Positions 35,438 to 46,344 of a stretch of DNA of 64,000 nt are shown here, in pieces. Location of the stretch: assembly GCA_011503125.2 (NCBI GenBank), contig WWBZ02000033.1, positions 2,356,001-2,420,000 on the forward strand, in the 5' to 3' direction. Within the stretch, counting starts at the first letter, position 1, and each line of letters opens with the position of its first letter. The translations under genes and the position numbers were made by a program. This DNA comes from Botryosphaeria dothidea (Eukaryota > Ascomycota > Dothideomycetes > Botryosphaeriales > Botryosphaeriaceae). The notes under the pieces are model-generated. The model saw nothing but the letters and a program-made list of their open reading frames with translations. It did no database searches and was not told the DNA's origin.

Positions 35438-37140
35438 CTACTCTTTGGCATGTTGGATCATCATGTGCTTCATCTTCGGCTTGATCAAGAAGAAGTTCTC
35501 GACCTCCATCTTCTGTCCGGCCACGAGCTTGGCGCCTCTGAAATTGCGGAAGAACGTGGCGATGGCAATGCGTAACTCCATCATGGCCAGATGAATTCCG
35601 AGACAGGTGCGGGAGCCAGCTCCGAATGGAGAATAAGCCATTTTGGCGGCTTCAGATGAGGATGCGTCGAGCCAACGGTAAGGATCAAACCTGCCGCAGA
35701 GAGATGAAGTTGTCAGAGATTGTGTACAGAACCACTTTCGCAGATCTGTGCGTGCATGGAGACGTTTGAGGGGACACTCACTTCTCAGGATCCGGCCAGA
35801 ATCTTTCGTCTCTGTGGAGCGTCCAGCTTTGCGTGCTCACTGTGTAGCCTTCCGGAACAAAGTGACCAGTAAGCTCAGCACCGCCTCTTGGCACGGTGCG
35901 CGGCAGACTGCCAGAAGAGGCTCCCCATATTCGCAAAGTCTCGTTGATGACAGCCGTCAGGAACGGCAGCAATTCCAGGTCCGCGTCAGTGAAGCCGTCA
36001 TGCAGAGCTGCGACTTCTTCCTCCAACTTTGCTTGGACGTCAGGATGCGCCAGGACAGACCAAGTGATGTACGTGAGAGAGAATGCAGTAGTGTCTGATC
36101 CGGCGAGGATGAGGTTGCCGGCTTCGGTTTGAATGTCGAGCTCCGTGAGCGGAAAGTCGGACGGCGACTTGCTCTTCGCATCGGTGGTGTTCTCAGGGTT
36201 CAAGCGCGCAAAGACATTCCCGGCCGCACTACCCTGTGAGTTGCACATGACAACAGCGCGTTTGCCGTACTCTATGAGGTAGTCGTTGCCGTGAAACAGT
36301 GCGCGGAAGGTGGGGTGAGGGATACGGCGGCCAATGACGTCGAACAGGGGGACCTCGACTGCTATGCCTCGCCCTTTGGCAGTAGACTCGAGAACATGGA
36401 TGTACTCATTTTTCTGCGGATGCGGTCAGGAGAGCTGAATCAATTCAGAGAGATGACGAACCTTGCCAAGTTCCAGCATTCGAAATGATTCGCCAAACAT
36501 CAGATGGCCGACCACGTCTGTGGCAAGGAATGTCCACCACTTGAAAACGTCGGCCTGACCGGTCTTCACTTCGTTTGCAATTTTCTCCATTGCCAGATCT
36601 GTCTTTTCCTTGATCATACCCTCCCACTTGGCCCTGAGCTCGGTCTTGGTAAAGGCGCGAGCAAGCAGTCTCCTGCGCGCCGCGTGTTGCTTTGCATCCG
36701 ACATCTCGAAAATACCGGGTACTTCATGGTCGACGAATCGAGAGTACCAGTCACTCTTGAGAAAGCCCGAACCAGCGTGGTGTATTGTGTGGCAGGCGGT
36801 TGGGTCGGAGATACTGATTTCTGATGGCGATATGCGGACAATGGAGCCATATTTCTTGTGAAGCTCATGAATGTACAAGGTGCGCCTTCCAGAGAGCAAC
36901 GCAAGCTTGAGCGGCAGGTTCGTGTAAAGTGACCATAACGGACCGGGTATCGACTTAAGAGGGGAGAAGAGACCGAGGCATATGTTCTGTTAAATTGGGT
37001 CAGTCTTTGAAAAATTGACTGCCGTACGAGAATTGGAAACAAAGATGAGGCAGTACCTGGAGAAGCCATGTACAGGCAACGACAGCTAGTATGAAGCCTA
37101 CGTGGGGCGATAAGCGAAACAAGTCCACGGAAGAGATCAT
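35438..37140 (-). CDS. Cytochrome P450 monooxygenase
   Basis: Four exons (37140-37057, 36986-36462, 36413-35782, 35690-35438) give 497 residues. Residues about 13-28 form the N-terminal membrane anchor, followed by the proline hinge KSIPGPLW. The I-helix oxygen-binding motif is AGSDTT, the K-helix motif is ETLR, and the heme loop is FGAGSRTCLG with Cys443 as the iron ligand. It is an ER-anchored class II fungal P450 needing a reductase. The subfamily and substrate are not assignable by eye; it is not next to polyketide or peptide synthetase genes, so a detoxification or single-step role is possible. All key residues are intact. It is convergent with the solute-binding protein gene. Confidence 0.93.
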
Positions 37141-37230
37141 GCTTTTTCAGAAAACTCAAATAGAGAATGCAAGGCCGTAAGGCGAAGGCTCTGGTTCGTT
37201 GATGGCTGCATTAACGTTGAACCTTCGTTT

Positions 37231-37238
37231 CTTTTATA
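37231..37238 (-). promoter_or_regulatory. TATA box of the P450 gene
   Basis: TATAAAAG on the minus strand, about 91 bp upstream of the start codon. Confidence 0.55.
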
Positions 37239-38047
37239 GTTATCGTGCGTTCGCATTTCGTATAATGCCGAGCTAATGCTACTTGACTTCTAAAATGCTG
37301 CTGCCTATTCCACCGTTACGAATCCCATCTGAGATAGGACCCAAAAGAGCATGAAAATGCAGAAAGTATCTTGGGTACTCGGGTTCGGGTTGTATCTAGC
37401 CGAAGATCGTCGCCCAAAGGGGTGGCTACAGACTACTCGAAAAGCAGCTCGCGCCGCACTTCTGTACCCCACGAAACTTCGACGCAGTTCCATCGCCTGA
37501 AACTCCACAAGCTACCGACGATATAAGCATCCAGCATCTTGCAAGGCCCTTGTGTGCGGAGCCGTCAAGCTACAAGATCACAACTTAAAATACGCTGCCG
37601 AGCTGCAAAAAAGTTAAGTTAAAACAAGCTATGACATTAAAGTAAATAATTTTCCATGAATATATCCAATCATCTCTTCGGAATTTGTTATGCCTCTTCC
37701 GGATTTGGATGAGAATATACAGATGGTTGCCATCTGCACCGCACCTACTGATTTCCCCACATAAATTCCAAGCGCCATTGGCATTCGATTTAAACTGTAC
37801 CCGTCACCGCACGGCATTTGTCCTTGTCTGGCAACGATAGTAAGTCACTGATTCGTTGGCAAATGTCACACCTTGGAGACCGCGCAGTAAAAGTAACACG
37901 CTAACAGTGGTAGTCCGAAAGCTATGAAGACATTGATAATCACTGTGGAACTATCTGCACCAAAGAAGTGGAAGCTACCTAAAAGCCCTCGTCCCTCTGT
38001 ACAGGGTAACCGGCATGACTCCAGATCCTTAGCCTCATTCAATCAGA
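37239..38047. other. Intergenic between P450 and carboxylesterase
   Basis: AT-rich spacer holding the P450 distal promoter and the esterase 3' flank. No gene seen. Confidence 0.4.
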
Positions 38048-39712
38048 TCAGTACTCGTGCAAAGTAGAAGTCCAGCTCTGGATGAAGTTGAACCGCTCCT
38101 CCGACTGCGTCAGGTATCCGGCACCCCAAGAATCTCCCAGCCACATCGTTTGCTCAGAGGCGTTGGTGGTCGGAGGGAAGTAAGTCAAGTTGCCACCGTT
38201 CGGGTTGCCCGTGCGGATGAAGTTGGCCCAGTACTCGGAAGCGACGCTCGCGATTTGGTAGTCCGTAGAGGTCCAGGTGACATTGGAGTAGCTGGCGTAG
38301 GGGATGTTGTTAAAGGTGTACCACAGCTCAGCGCCGTGGTAGGCACCCGACTCCCTGTTCTCAGCAGGCGCGGTGGTCCAGTGGTATGTGTAAACATTGC
38401 TCTTTGCGCCTCCAGCAGCCCAGTCCAACGCCCATTGCCAAGTGCCAACGCGGCTGATGTCGCGGAAGAAGTCGTTGCTGTTGTTGCTGGCTTGCGTGTC
38501 GTTGTCGGCCGGGTACAAGCTGAGGAACTGGCTCGAGTAATTCTGGAACATCTGGGAGAAAGTTGTCTTGTAGGTGGAAACATCTAGGTCAGTGCTGGGG
38601 GATGCGCCGTTCTCGTCCTTGTTGTTGCCGGTCAGAATGGGGATGTCGGCATGGTCGTTCAGCCGGAGAGCCTCTCCGTAGCCATGTGTGAGGACATAGC
38701 CATCGATTACTGGACGCCACAGAGGAGGGTCCATGTAGGCCTGGGTGACGTTCTCGAAAGCAGTTCCCTCAAAGACAGTGTCACTCTCGTTGCCCATGTC
38801 GACGAGCGCCTGAGTCGAGACGTTACGCAGCTCCTCAATTGACGTGACATTCATAGACTTCAAAAACTCAACGCCGGATGCTTCCGCCGCCGCCTTTGTA
38901 CGATAGCTGGTAGCTGCGCCAGCTGTCGCAGGGTTCTGTGGTCCGAGGGCACCGCTCTCCGGAATGACGCCGTGGACCAGTCCCTTCGTGAGCGGGCTCC
39001 ACATCGTGTCCAGGGCACTCGCCGAGCCTGCAGACTGACCGCCAACAGTGACTTGGTTAGGGTTTCCACCAAAGTTGGCGATGTTGTCACGGACCCAATG
39101 CAGGGCAAATTGCTGGTCAAGGATGCCGTAATTCCCTGAGCTGTTGTGTCCAGATTCAGCCGAGAGATCTGGATGGGCCAGGAAGCCGAAAGCGCCCAGA
39201 CGGTAATTCATAGTAACGACGATGATGTCCTTGGATGCCAGACCGGAACCATCATAGGTCTTAACATCGCCAGAGCCGCCTTCGAAGCGGCCGCCGTAGA
39301 TCCAAACAAAGACAGGGAGCTTCTTCGTGGTCACATCGGCAGTGCCATTGTATGTTGGGTGCCAGACGTTGAGGTAGAGGCAGTCCTCACTAGTAGTGTT
39401 CTTGCCCGTTGAGAATATCCCAACCGATGAGTAGGACTGTGCACATTGTGGTCCGAAGTTGGTTGCGTTGAGGACATCGGACCACGGAGAAGGAGCAGTT
39501 GGGGCCTTCCATCGGTTGGATCCTGTTGGCGGGGCGGCGAATGGGATACCTTTGTATGCGGTGATGTCTGGACGGTAGTCAGAAGGACCGCCTCTCACAT
39601 AGCCGTGAGTAGTGTTGATAGCAGGGTACTCGGTGGTAGTGCGAGGAAGAACAGCGGCAGCTGCCAGTGCGGGCCCAGAGGTCAGTCCCGCCAGAAGAGG
39701 AAGGAAGTGCAT
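38048..39712 (-). CDS. Secreted type-B carboxylesterase/lipase
   Basis: Intronless 554-residue alpha/beta-hydrolase. The signal peptide is residues 1-20 (FLPLLAGLTSGPALAAAA). The catalytic triad is Ser227 in GGQSAGS, Glu367 in NNKDENGAS and His459 in YHGAELW. A conserved disulfide is likely between Cys90 and Cys111 (EDCLYLNVW). The oxyanion-hole strand reads WIYGGRFEGG, with Arg where many relatives have Gly. Many NxS/T sites agree with secretion. Such enzymes hydrolyse esters, including plant cell-wall or lipid esters; the substrate is unknown. The long antisense frame from 38057 is a shadow of codon bias. It is part of the secretion-rich stretch with the solute-binding protein and the NEP1-like locus. 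Confidence 0.93.
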   Translation of the reverse strand: MHFLPLLAGLTSGPALAAAAVLPRTTTEYPAINTTHGYVRGGPSDYRPDITAYKGIPFAAPPTGSNRWKAPTAPSPWSDVLNATNFGPQCAQSYSSVGIFSTGKNTTSEDCLYLNVWHPTYNGTADVTTKKLPVFVWIYGGRFEGGSGDVKTYDGSGLASKDIIVVTMNYRLGAFGFLAHPDLSAESGHNSSGNYGILDQQFALHWVRDNIANFGGNPNQVTVGGQSAGSASALDTMWSPLTKGLVHGVIPESGALGPQNPATAGAATSYRTKAAAEASGVEFLKSMNVTSIEELRNVSTQALVDMGNESDTVFEGTAFENVTQAYMDPPLWRPVIDGYVLTHGYGEALRLNDHADIPILTGNNKDENGASPSTDLDVSTYKTTFSQMFQNYSSQFLSLYPADNDTQASNNSNDFFRDISRVGTWQWALDWAAGGAKSNVYTYHWTTAPAENRESGAYHGAELWYTFNNIPYASYSNVTWTSTDYQIASVASEYWANFIRTGNPNGGNLTYFPPTTNASEQTMWLGDSWGAGYLTQSEERFNFIQSWTSTLHEY

Positions 39713-39807
39713 CCAGAAAATATAGCTCCTTGAAAACGTAGCCTCCGATCTCTAAACGAACGATTCACCGGAGTGCTGTGTCCTTAGATTTTTGCGCCCA
39801 TAGTCAG

Positions 39808-39815
39808 TATTTATA
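39808..39815 (-). promoter_or_regulatory. TATA box of the carboxylesterase gene
   Basis: TATAAATA on the minus strand, about 96 bp before the start codon. Confidence 0.55.
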
Positions 39816-42752
39816 GGGGAAAAGAATGTCAAACCACCTCCCCTAACTGGCCAGAGACTTCTGACACGCAAACGGGGTACGCAAGCCAACATGGCCGCCT
39901 TAGCCTCACATTGCCCGTGTTCCCGTTATGTAAGTAGAGCGGCAAGTACGAGCAAGTGCTGCGGCCGCAAGGCAGACGGTTACTCAACGGGAAACGCGTC
40001 ATACCGCATGGAAACGTTGATCATCATCTGGTCACTACAGACTGGGGTTAGTGAATTGATATAGTGCTATATAAGCTCATCTTTGCTCGGGGATTCGGCT
40101 TAAATACAGTAAGTCCGCGGTGTCATTGTTCGAAGTGTGGTGGGATTTTCGACAAACTTCGAGGGAGCTGATGGCATCTCACTGTAAAAATTTGAGACCA
40201 GCCACCATTTTGTTCTTTTTCCCTTTGAGCTTATATTTCTTGCCTAAGAAACTGACTGAAAGCTTTATTTCCCGGGAATAATGCTTTATGACATTGGGCC
40301 TTCGGCTCTAAGGTTATCGGGTTCGGTACGAGCCATTCCTCCGATATCCTTGGAATCCGAGTACGTACGAGCGCACCTACGAGCCGCACCCACGAACGCA
40401 CCTTCAAAAGAAGGAATTCCTCGAATTGGCGACGTGGCCAGCAACCTGGATCTGGGAAGCGTTAGAACATTTGATACAAGTGAAGGTAGGTAGAAATTAG
40501 ATATATGACTTATACGTACTGGACGCTTCTTTTATTTGTGCAGACGGTATTTCCAATAGGAGACTGTAAAGTTCTGACTACCAATCTTCGACTGTTGAAT
40601 TTGAATTAAGATTAGCTGCGGGTAAAGCATTGTATTGCAGCCTTACTGTATGGACACGTCTTGTGACCAAGATCTCAATTTACCAAGGATACAGCCAAAC
40701 AAAGGCTCCCAAGAACCACCAGGCAATGGTGTGCGCTGGAATGAAGGTTAGAATCAGTGTTCGTTTCTTCGTTGCCGACCAATTCTTGACCGGCCGGTCA
40801 CCATTCTTATGCCAGTTCTTTACAAGAAGTTCATAAAGAAACGTATCATTGTACCGGAGGACATCTAGGTGTGCTGTGGTAGTGCGATGATGCATAGAAT
40901 GTCGTCTGGGTGTCAGACCACGGACCTTCAGAACATAAAACTCCAGTTTTTAGGGAAGAAAAACAAAAGCGATACGGCATGTTTTCTTCACCAAGACTAC
41001 AGATCTGTTAGAGATGATGAGAACTGATATTCGAGGTACCATGTCGAGCTTGAGAGTAGATCTTGTGTGGCTTATATTAGGAACTGTGTATGGAAGAAAA
41101 GTCACGACGGGGCAATCTTTTGTAGATACAAAGGCAGCGCGGGGTAAAGCAAACTGACTACGATAAGACTGGATCTTCAAACCCGCTATGACGTAAGTTT
41201 CAGGCCCCCCGAGCCCAGACCGGCATCACAGTCCATCACACACCGACATGTCAGTGCATATCCGCCAACTTGCGGAAACCGTCGGCAGCTCAACTTATGT
41301 CACCGTAGCCTCGGCCGAATCCATCCGTACACACCGTTCAGCTCGCCAATAGTTCCTCGACTTCACACCATTTTTGATTGAATGTTTCTTGGCAAATGGG
41401 CTTTTTGCGAGACTTCCGACCGGTCCTTTTCTGTTTCATTCTCGTTTTGCAAATTCTAGGGTCTGGATAGCAGGGGGAATCCGGTGGCAGTTTCGGGAAA
41501 GACAGGCCCAAGTGTGTCTTGAAACAGGGCCAGGAATCACCGGATTTTGCTTGGAGGACCTTGTGCGTGAGTGGTGGTTGGGTTTGAGCTGCGGCTATTG
41601 CTGATCATCGAGCACAACCTTCCGGGTCGCACCGGCGCGGGGTTTTGGAGGCCGAATGCATTGTGCACCGCCCCAGTTGTCACATCATGCGTTTGACAGA
41701 ACAAACTCTAACTGGAAGTGCCGAGCCACAACGAACTCGTACACTGACGCCTTATCCACCGGGCCGGACTCAACATTCAGCCCTGGCTGAGTAAAGATCG
41801 TCCCGTATACCGTGCCGCCCTCCACATGCCGACACCACGCTCAGACGGTATGTTCAGTAGTGCAACACCAAGGAGTAAGGTAGTGTAATGCAATGAAATA
41901 GTCTTTAAAGCATTCAGGGAATGTCTTCAATATTCCAAAAATAAGAAAGAGACTCGAGTCCTTCGATGTAATCTCGAGCATTGACCTCGCCTGCCGTGGC
42001 AATCCATTCAACATTGCTTCCAGACCGACTGTTCCGTATAACCACGCGTGAGTCTCAAGTGGTATAAGCGGCTTGATCTGCTGTCGGGGTTGCCTGAAGA
42101 AGCTATAGCTACTGACGCCATGTGACTTCGGTGAGCCTCAAGCACAACACTTCGACTTGGGGTGGAGCCAGCAGTTGTAGATTCTAATTTCGGCAAAGCT
42201 TCGTGGTCCTCTTTTTTAGTTCTTAGAGGGTCTCGGCATTCTCGTGGCAATCGCTATATGCACCGCTAACCAGCCCTATTCTATCGAAACGGTCAGTTGA
42301 TCCTCTTCGGCGCCAAGCTCCACTCAGCCCACAGTCAGAGCACCTTTAGCGAGATCTCCGCAATAACCTAATTCATTAACCTTATTTGATTGGAAATTAT
42401 TCCCTACGTCGGAAGCTGCGGGTCCATCCGCTACCTTAGTGTACGCGGCGAAGGGGCTCAAACGGCATGATTGTCAAAACGACAAGAACTTCGAAACACG
42501 AGCCCTCCTCCAGAGAGCATTACGCGACTTACTGCGGGCGGTTGCATTTGTGCCAAGCAGGACTCGAAGACCGAGGATTACCCAATTTGTTTACTGCGGT
42601 TTCTCTTGAGGCTCCACTACAGCAAATAAATGTCTTGGGCCTGATGAAACAGCCACAAATCTGTCTTACAGCCTCCACACTTGCAGGTGTGGTCGTCTGT
42701 TAATGACAGAGATATACGAATGGACTGATGGCCTGAAAATTCCAGAATTAGA
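39816..42752. other. Long AT-rich intergenic region
   Basis: Nearly 3 kb with no supported gene. One minus-strand frame at 40680-40895 (71 codons) ends in a hydrophobic, Trp-rich segment (IAWWFLGAFVWLYPW) that could be a small membrane peptide, but nothing else supports it. Base composition is AT-rich relative to the genes, as in slowly decaying fungal intergenic DNA. Confidence 0.4.
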
Positions 42753-42760
42753 TATATAAG
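42753..42760 (+). promoter_or_regulatory. TATA box of the NEP1-like locus
   Basis: TATATAAG about 94-100 bp upstream of the start codon at 42854, so the promoter looks intact although the coding sequence is broken. Confidence 0.5.
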
Positions 42761-42853
42761 GCAAGAAGAGCACATTGAGGTACAGTAGGGCAACAGCAAA
42801 CAACCAACATCACTTTCACATTCATTCCCCTATCACGAAATCCAACCACCAAA

Positions 42854-43633
42854 ATGCCTTTCAACGCAGTCATTTCTGCTCTGACCGCTGCCTCGTGCGT
42901 TGAAGGTGCCCCTCTCTTGACAGCCCGTGCTGAGGTTGCCCACGACTCTCTCAGCCCCTTGGCTGAAGCCATCAGGACTGGCACCGAGGGTGATGGCATC
43001 AAGAGGTTCGCGCCGTTCCTCCACATTGCCCACGGCTGCCAGCCGTATCCTGCTGTCAACGAGGCCGGCGACACAAGGTGCGTATCCATCCCCGGACTTT
43101 GAGCTTTTAACCAGTCTGTTAATACACAATACAGCGGTGGTCTTCAGGACACTGGCACCTCCACTGGCGGCTGCAGAGATGAGACCAAGTGACAGACGTA
43201 CACCAGAGCTGCATGGCACAACGGCCGCTTCGCCATTATGTACGCCTGGTACTTCCCCAAGGATCAGCCCAACGATGGCGACGTGGACAACGGCCACCAT
43301 CACGACTGGGAGAACGTCATCATCTATATCGATGACCCGGCCAACGAGACTCCGACGATGATCGGCGCTTCTGCATCTGCCCACAGCGGCTACAAGAAGG
43401 ATACCAGCCCACAGAGGAACGGCGATGGCGTCATGGCCGAGTACTTCACCAACGGCATCACGAACCACGAACTCCAGTTCAAGACCAGCGAGGGCAAGCA
43501 GCACCCGCTCCTTGACTGGGACGTCATAACCGATGCCGCCAAGAATGCGCTCAACCAGCCCGTGTTTGGTGACGCCAATTGCCCCTTCAATGAGGGTAAC
43601 TTCATTGCCAAGGTTGAAGAGGCTTGGGTTTGA
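42854..43633 (+). pseudogene. NEP1-like protein (NPP1 family) gene with a premature stop
   Basis: Two exons (42854-43077 and 43135-43633) joined by a normal GT-AG intron encode a type-1 necrosis-and-ethylene-inducing-like protein, a secreted family acting on plant plasma membranes. The N terminus looks like a signal peptide. The family heptapeptide region reads GHHHDWE instead of the commoner GHRHDWE, and two cysteines typical of type 1 lie upstream of it. An in-frame TGA at 43190-43192, soon after the intron, stops translation before the heptapeptide; downstream the frame stays open and well conserved to its normal end. The gene therefore looks recently inactivated, unless the stop is a sequencing error or is bypassed. 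No product beyond about 90 residues is expected. Confidence 0.85.
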
Positions 43634-44889
43634 ACGGGCTTAAATGACGGGCTTACAGTTGTCATGTACATACTCATCATTTCGCATGCCGTGATGGTGC
43701 TTTACGACCTGATATTTGATGATTTCAAGGGGAAATGTATATAGATATTCATCTGCATGTGCCCCATTCAGATTCTTAACTGTATGAGCGTGAAAAGAAA
43801 ATGCTTGTAGAATATTCCTACCGAGCAGATTACGAAGCAGTCAAACCAGCTACGCCAAGTACACTGAAGCATGTTGAGTCTATACTCATGATTCAGATGA
43901 AACAGGGCTGAAAGTAGCAGGGATAATCAAGAGTAGACGAAACCGGTACTCCGGTGCCTCGGATTGATCTCAGTCCCATCCTCAAGAGACATAGCTTTAC
44001 ATCTCCACCATATTTTTGCTGGAACTGACGTCACCATCGCAAGTGATAGTTACTATTCCCTGAATTCAGCCTTAACCAAACTTTACGAGCTCATCTACGC
44101 TGTGAGTAAAGATGTGACACTGAATCAGAGGTTCCAATGTTAGTGCTCGATTGATTGAATTTCAGTTCTTTGGCCTGGTTCCATGCACGGAACAGGAAAA
44201 ACTAAAGGAGCCTTGGAAGCAAATAAATGCAGGATTTCAGGGCCTTAATTTCACGTTCCTGCAAATAGAGAGGTCATTGAGCCCACCAGTTACTGTCAAT
44301 CCCGCGGAAAGCTTGTTCTTCGTGTTGATGGAACTACTCCCTTGGTGTTTTTTTTCCACCTCTGTCTTCTGTAACAAGTAGATCCGAAGCGTCGATGAAG
44401 TGGAGCGTGGTGTGACAGAAGTGTGGCTAGTCCCATTCCGGCTCGTCCACAGCGGTTCGGTGGTTTCACCCCTAATCACATTCCACAGTTCTATACTCAG
44501 AATGATCTGAATTCCTCCCGTTAAACATAATGGGCTTTCAAAAGTCTATCTTAAACATGTTTGCTTGCAGAAAAAAGACGTAATTTTACGTCTTTCAAAA
44601 GCCAATGCGGAGTAATCGCATGAAGTCCATCTTCTTCTAGGTCACTTGATGGTAGAGCTCGACCTGCTTATCGTAAGCGCCTGGAACAAGCTAGTCCGAA
44701 TACTCTTGCTGTTTGATCACCGCGCCGAAAACGTATTGTGGTGGCAGATACACTCTGGGACCATCGAGGATGTTTTCTTTCAGCAGCATTCCCATCACTT
44801 GTGCAAAAGCACGTATTACCCTGGTATTCCAGCCTTAATCCCTTGCATCCAGAGGACTGTAGAATCCACAGTCTGTTCTATCACCAAGA
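43634..44889. other. Intergenic, AT-rich
   Basis: 1.26 kb without a supported gene. It contains the palindrome at 44574-44595 and a duplicated CTTTCAAAAG string on either side of it. Confidence 0.4.
44574..44595. repeat. Perfect palindrome with ACGT cores
   Basis: AAAGACGTAA and TTACGTCTTT flank a 2-nt spacer, forming a perfect 10-bp inverted repeat about 300 bp before the GT31-like gene. It resembles a CRE/bZIP-type half-site pair. Confidence 0.5.
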
Positions 44890-46344
44890 ATGGTGTTGAA
44901 ACGACCACAATGGCGCCGCAAGGCCCAATTCTTCATCACCATTGCCGCATGCCTGGTCCTCTCCCTCCTCATACTGCGCCAGCACATCCGCCACAGACAC
45001 CACATCAGCAATCTCAAACCCCAACAAGAAGCGCCAAAAAAAACCCCGCGACCGCACAAACAGAAGAAACCATACTACGCAACTGCACAAACCCCCTGCG
45101 CCTCCCTCCCCGGCGCCTCTTCCGTCTTCGTCATCCTCAAGACCGGCGCCACTGAAGCCCGCGCCAAATTGCCCGCCCACCTCGCCACGACGCTCCGTTG
45201 CATCCCGCACCACGCCATCTACTCCGACCTGGCCGACACCCTCCCCGACGACGCGCCCATCCACGACGCCCTCGCCTCCGTCCCCTCCGCCATCAAGACG
45301 CGCGAGCCCGACTTCCACCTCTACCACGCGCAGCGCGCCTGGCAGGCGTCCGGCCTGGACATCGCGGCGCTCGCGGCCAACAACTCGCGCGTGCGCGCCG
45401 ACGCGTGGGCGCTCGACAAGTGGAAGTTCCTGCCGCTCGTCGCGCACGCGCACGCGACGGCGCCGGCCGCCGTCGACTGGTTCCTCGTCGTCGAGGCCGA
45501 CAGCGCGCTGCTGTGGGGCAACCTCCTGCGCTGGCTCGCCACGCTGGACGCGAGCGAGCGCCTGTACCTCGGCGCCCAGACGTGGCTGGGCGACGACGAC
45601 GAGCCGTTCGCGCACGGCGGGTCGGGCGTGCTGCTGTCCAGACCGGCGGTCGGCGCGCTGGCGGAGGCGTTGGCGGCGGATGGGGACATGTATTCCAGGC
45701 TGACGGGCGGGAGTTGGGCGGGGGACTATGTGTTGGGGGTCGCGTTGCGGGAGGTTGGGGTGGGGTTGACGGGGGCGTGGCCATTGTTGCAGGGCGAGAC
45801 GCCGTGGTCGTTGGATTATTCTGGGGCGAATTGGTGCAGGCCGGTGGTGTCGTGGCATCATATGGACGAGTATTGGGTGAGGCGGATGTGGGAGTTTGAG
45901 CGGGTGTGGAGTGCTGGGGGGTTTGAGGGGCTGGAGGAGAGGGACGGCGATGGTGATGAGGGGGGAGAAGAGGAGAGAATGGTGAAGCCGATTAGGCATG
46001 GTGATGTTTTTGAGCATTTTGTTGCGCCGCATATTCTGAGGGTAAGGGAGCGGAAGAACTGGGACAATTTGAGTCCGGATCTGGTTGTTGTGGGGGAGGA
46101 TGGGGTTGTCATTAGAGACCAGAAGGGGTGCATGAGGGCTTGTAAGGACATGGGAGATTGTTTGCAGTGGATGTGGATTGCGGATGGCACGTGTCGGACG
46201 GATTCGGTTGTGCGGTTGGGTGAGAAGGTGGAAGAAGCGGATGGGGAGGGCGTGTGGATGACGAGTGGATGGATGGGAGAGAGGATTGGGTGGTTTGTGG
46301 AGGATATGGGAGAATGCGAAGGGGAAGATTGGATTGAAGCTTAG
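44890..46344 (+). CDS. GT31-like fungal glycosyltransferase (type II membrane protein)
   Basis: Single exon, 484 residues. A short basic cytosolic tail (KRPQWRRKAQ) is followed by one signal-anchor helix (FFITIAACLVLSLLIL) and a proline/lysine-rich stem, the usual Golgi type II layout. The catalytic region has the fringe/GT31-like order: KFLPLVAHAHA, WFLVVEADSALLWGNLLRWL (EAD in place of the usual DDD/DxD), GGSGVLLSRPAVGAL, and WAGDYVLGVALREVGV. The C-terminal Cys-rich segment (GCMRACKDMGDCLQW, GTCRTDS) ending in SGWMGERI is typical of fungal members. It probably transfers a sugar in the secretory pathway; donor and acceptor are unknown. The GC-rich middle creates a long antisense frame that I reject. 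Confidence 0.82.
   Translation: MVLKRPQWRRKAQFFITIAACLVLSLLILRQHIRHRHHISNLKPQQEAPKKTPRPHKQKKPYYATAQTPCASLPGASSVFVILKTGATEARAKLPAHLATTLRCIPHHAIYSDLADTLPDDAPIHDALASVPSAIKTREPDFHLYHAQRAWQASGLDIAALAANNSRVRADAWALDKWKFLPLVAHAHATAPAAVDWFLVVEADSALLWGNLLRWLATLDASERLYLGAQTWLGDDDEPFAHGGSGVLLSRPAVGALAEALAADGDMYSRLTGGSWAGDYVLGVALREVGVGLTGAWPLLQGETPWSLDYSGANWCRPVVSWHHMDEYWVRRMWEFERVWSAGGFEGLEERDGDGDEGGEEERMVKPIRHGDVFEHFVAPHILRVRERKNWDNLSPDLVVVGEDGVVIRDQKGCMRACKDMGDCLQWMWIADGTCRTDSVVRLGEKVEEADGEGVWMTSGWMGERIGWFVEDMGECEGEDWIEA

Noticed and set aside
40281..40493. 70-codon frame in the long AT-rich intergenic region
   Set aside because: Short, no homology and no promoter context.
43190..43192. Reading the NEP1-like stop as part of an intron
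   Set aside because: The only GT-AG pair spanning it would be about 26 nt, too short for a fungal intron.
44881..46032. 383-codon minus-strand frame
   Set aside because: It is antisense to the GT31-like gene in GC-rich sequence; Arg/Pro/Gly-biased with no features.
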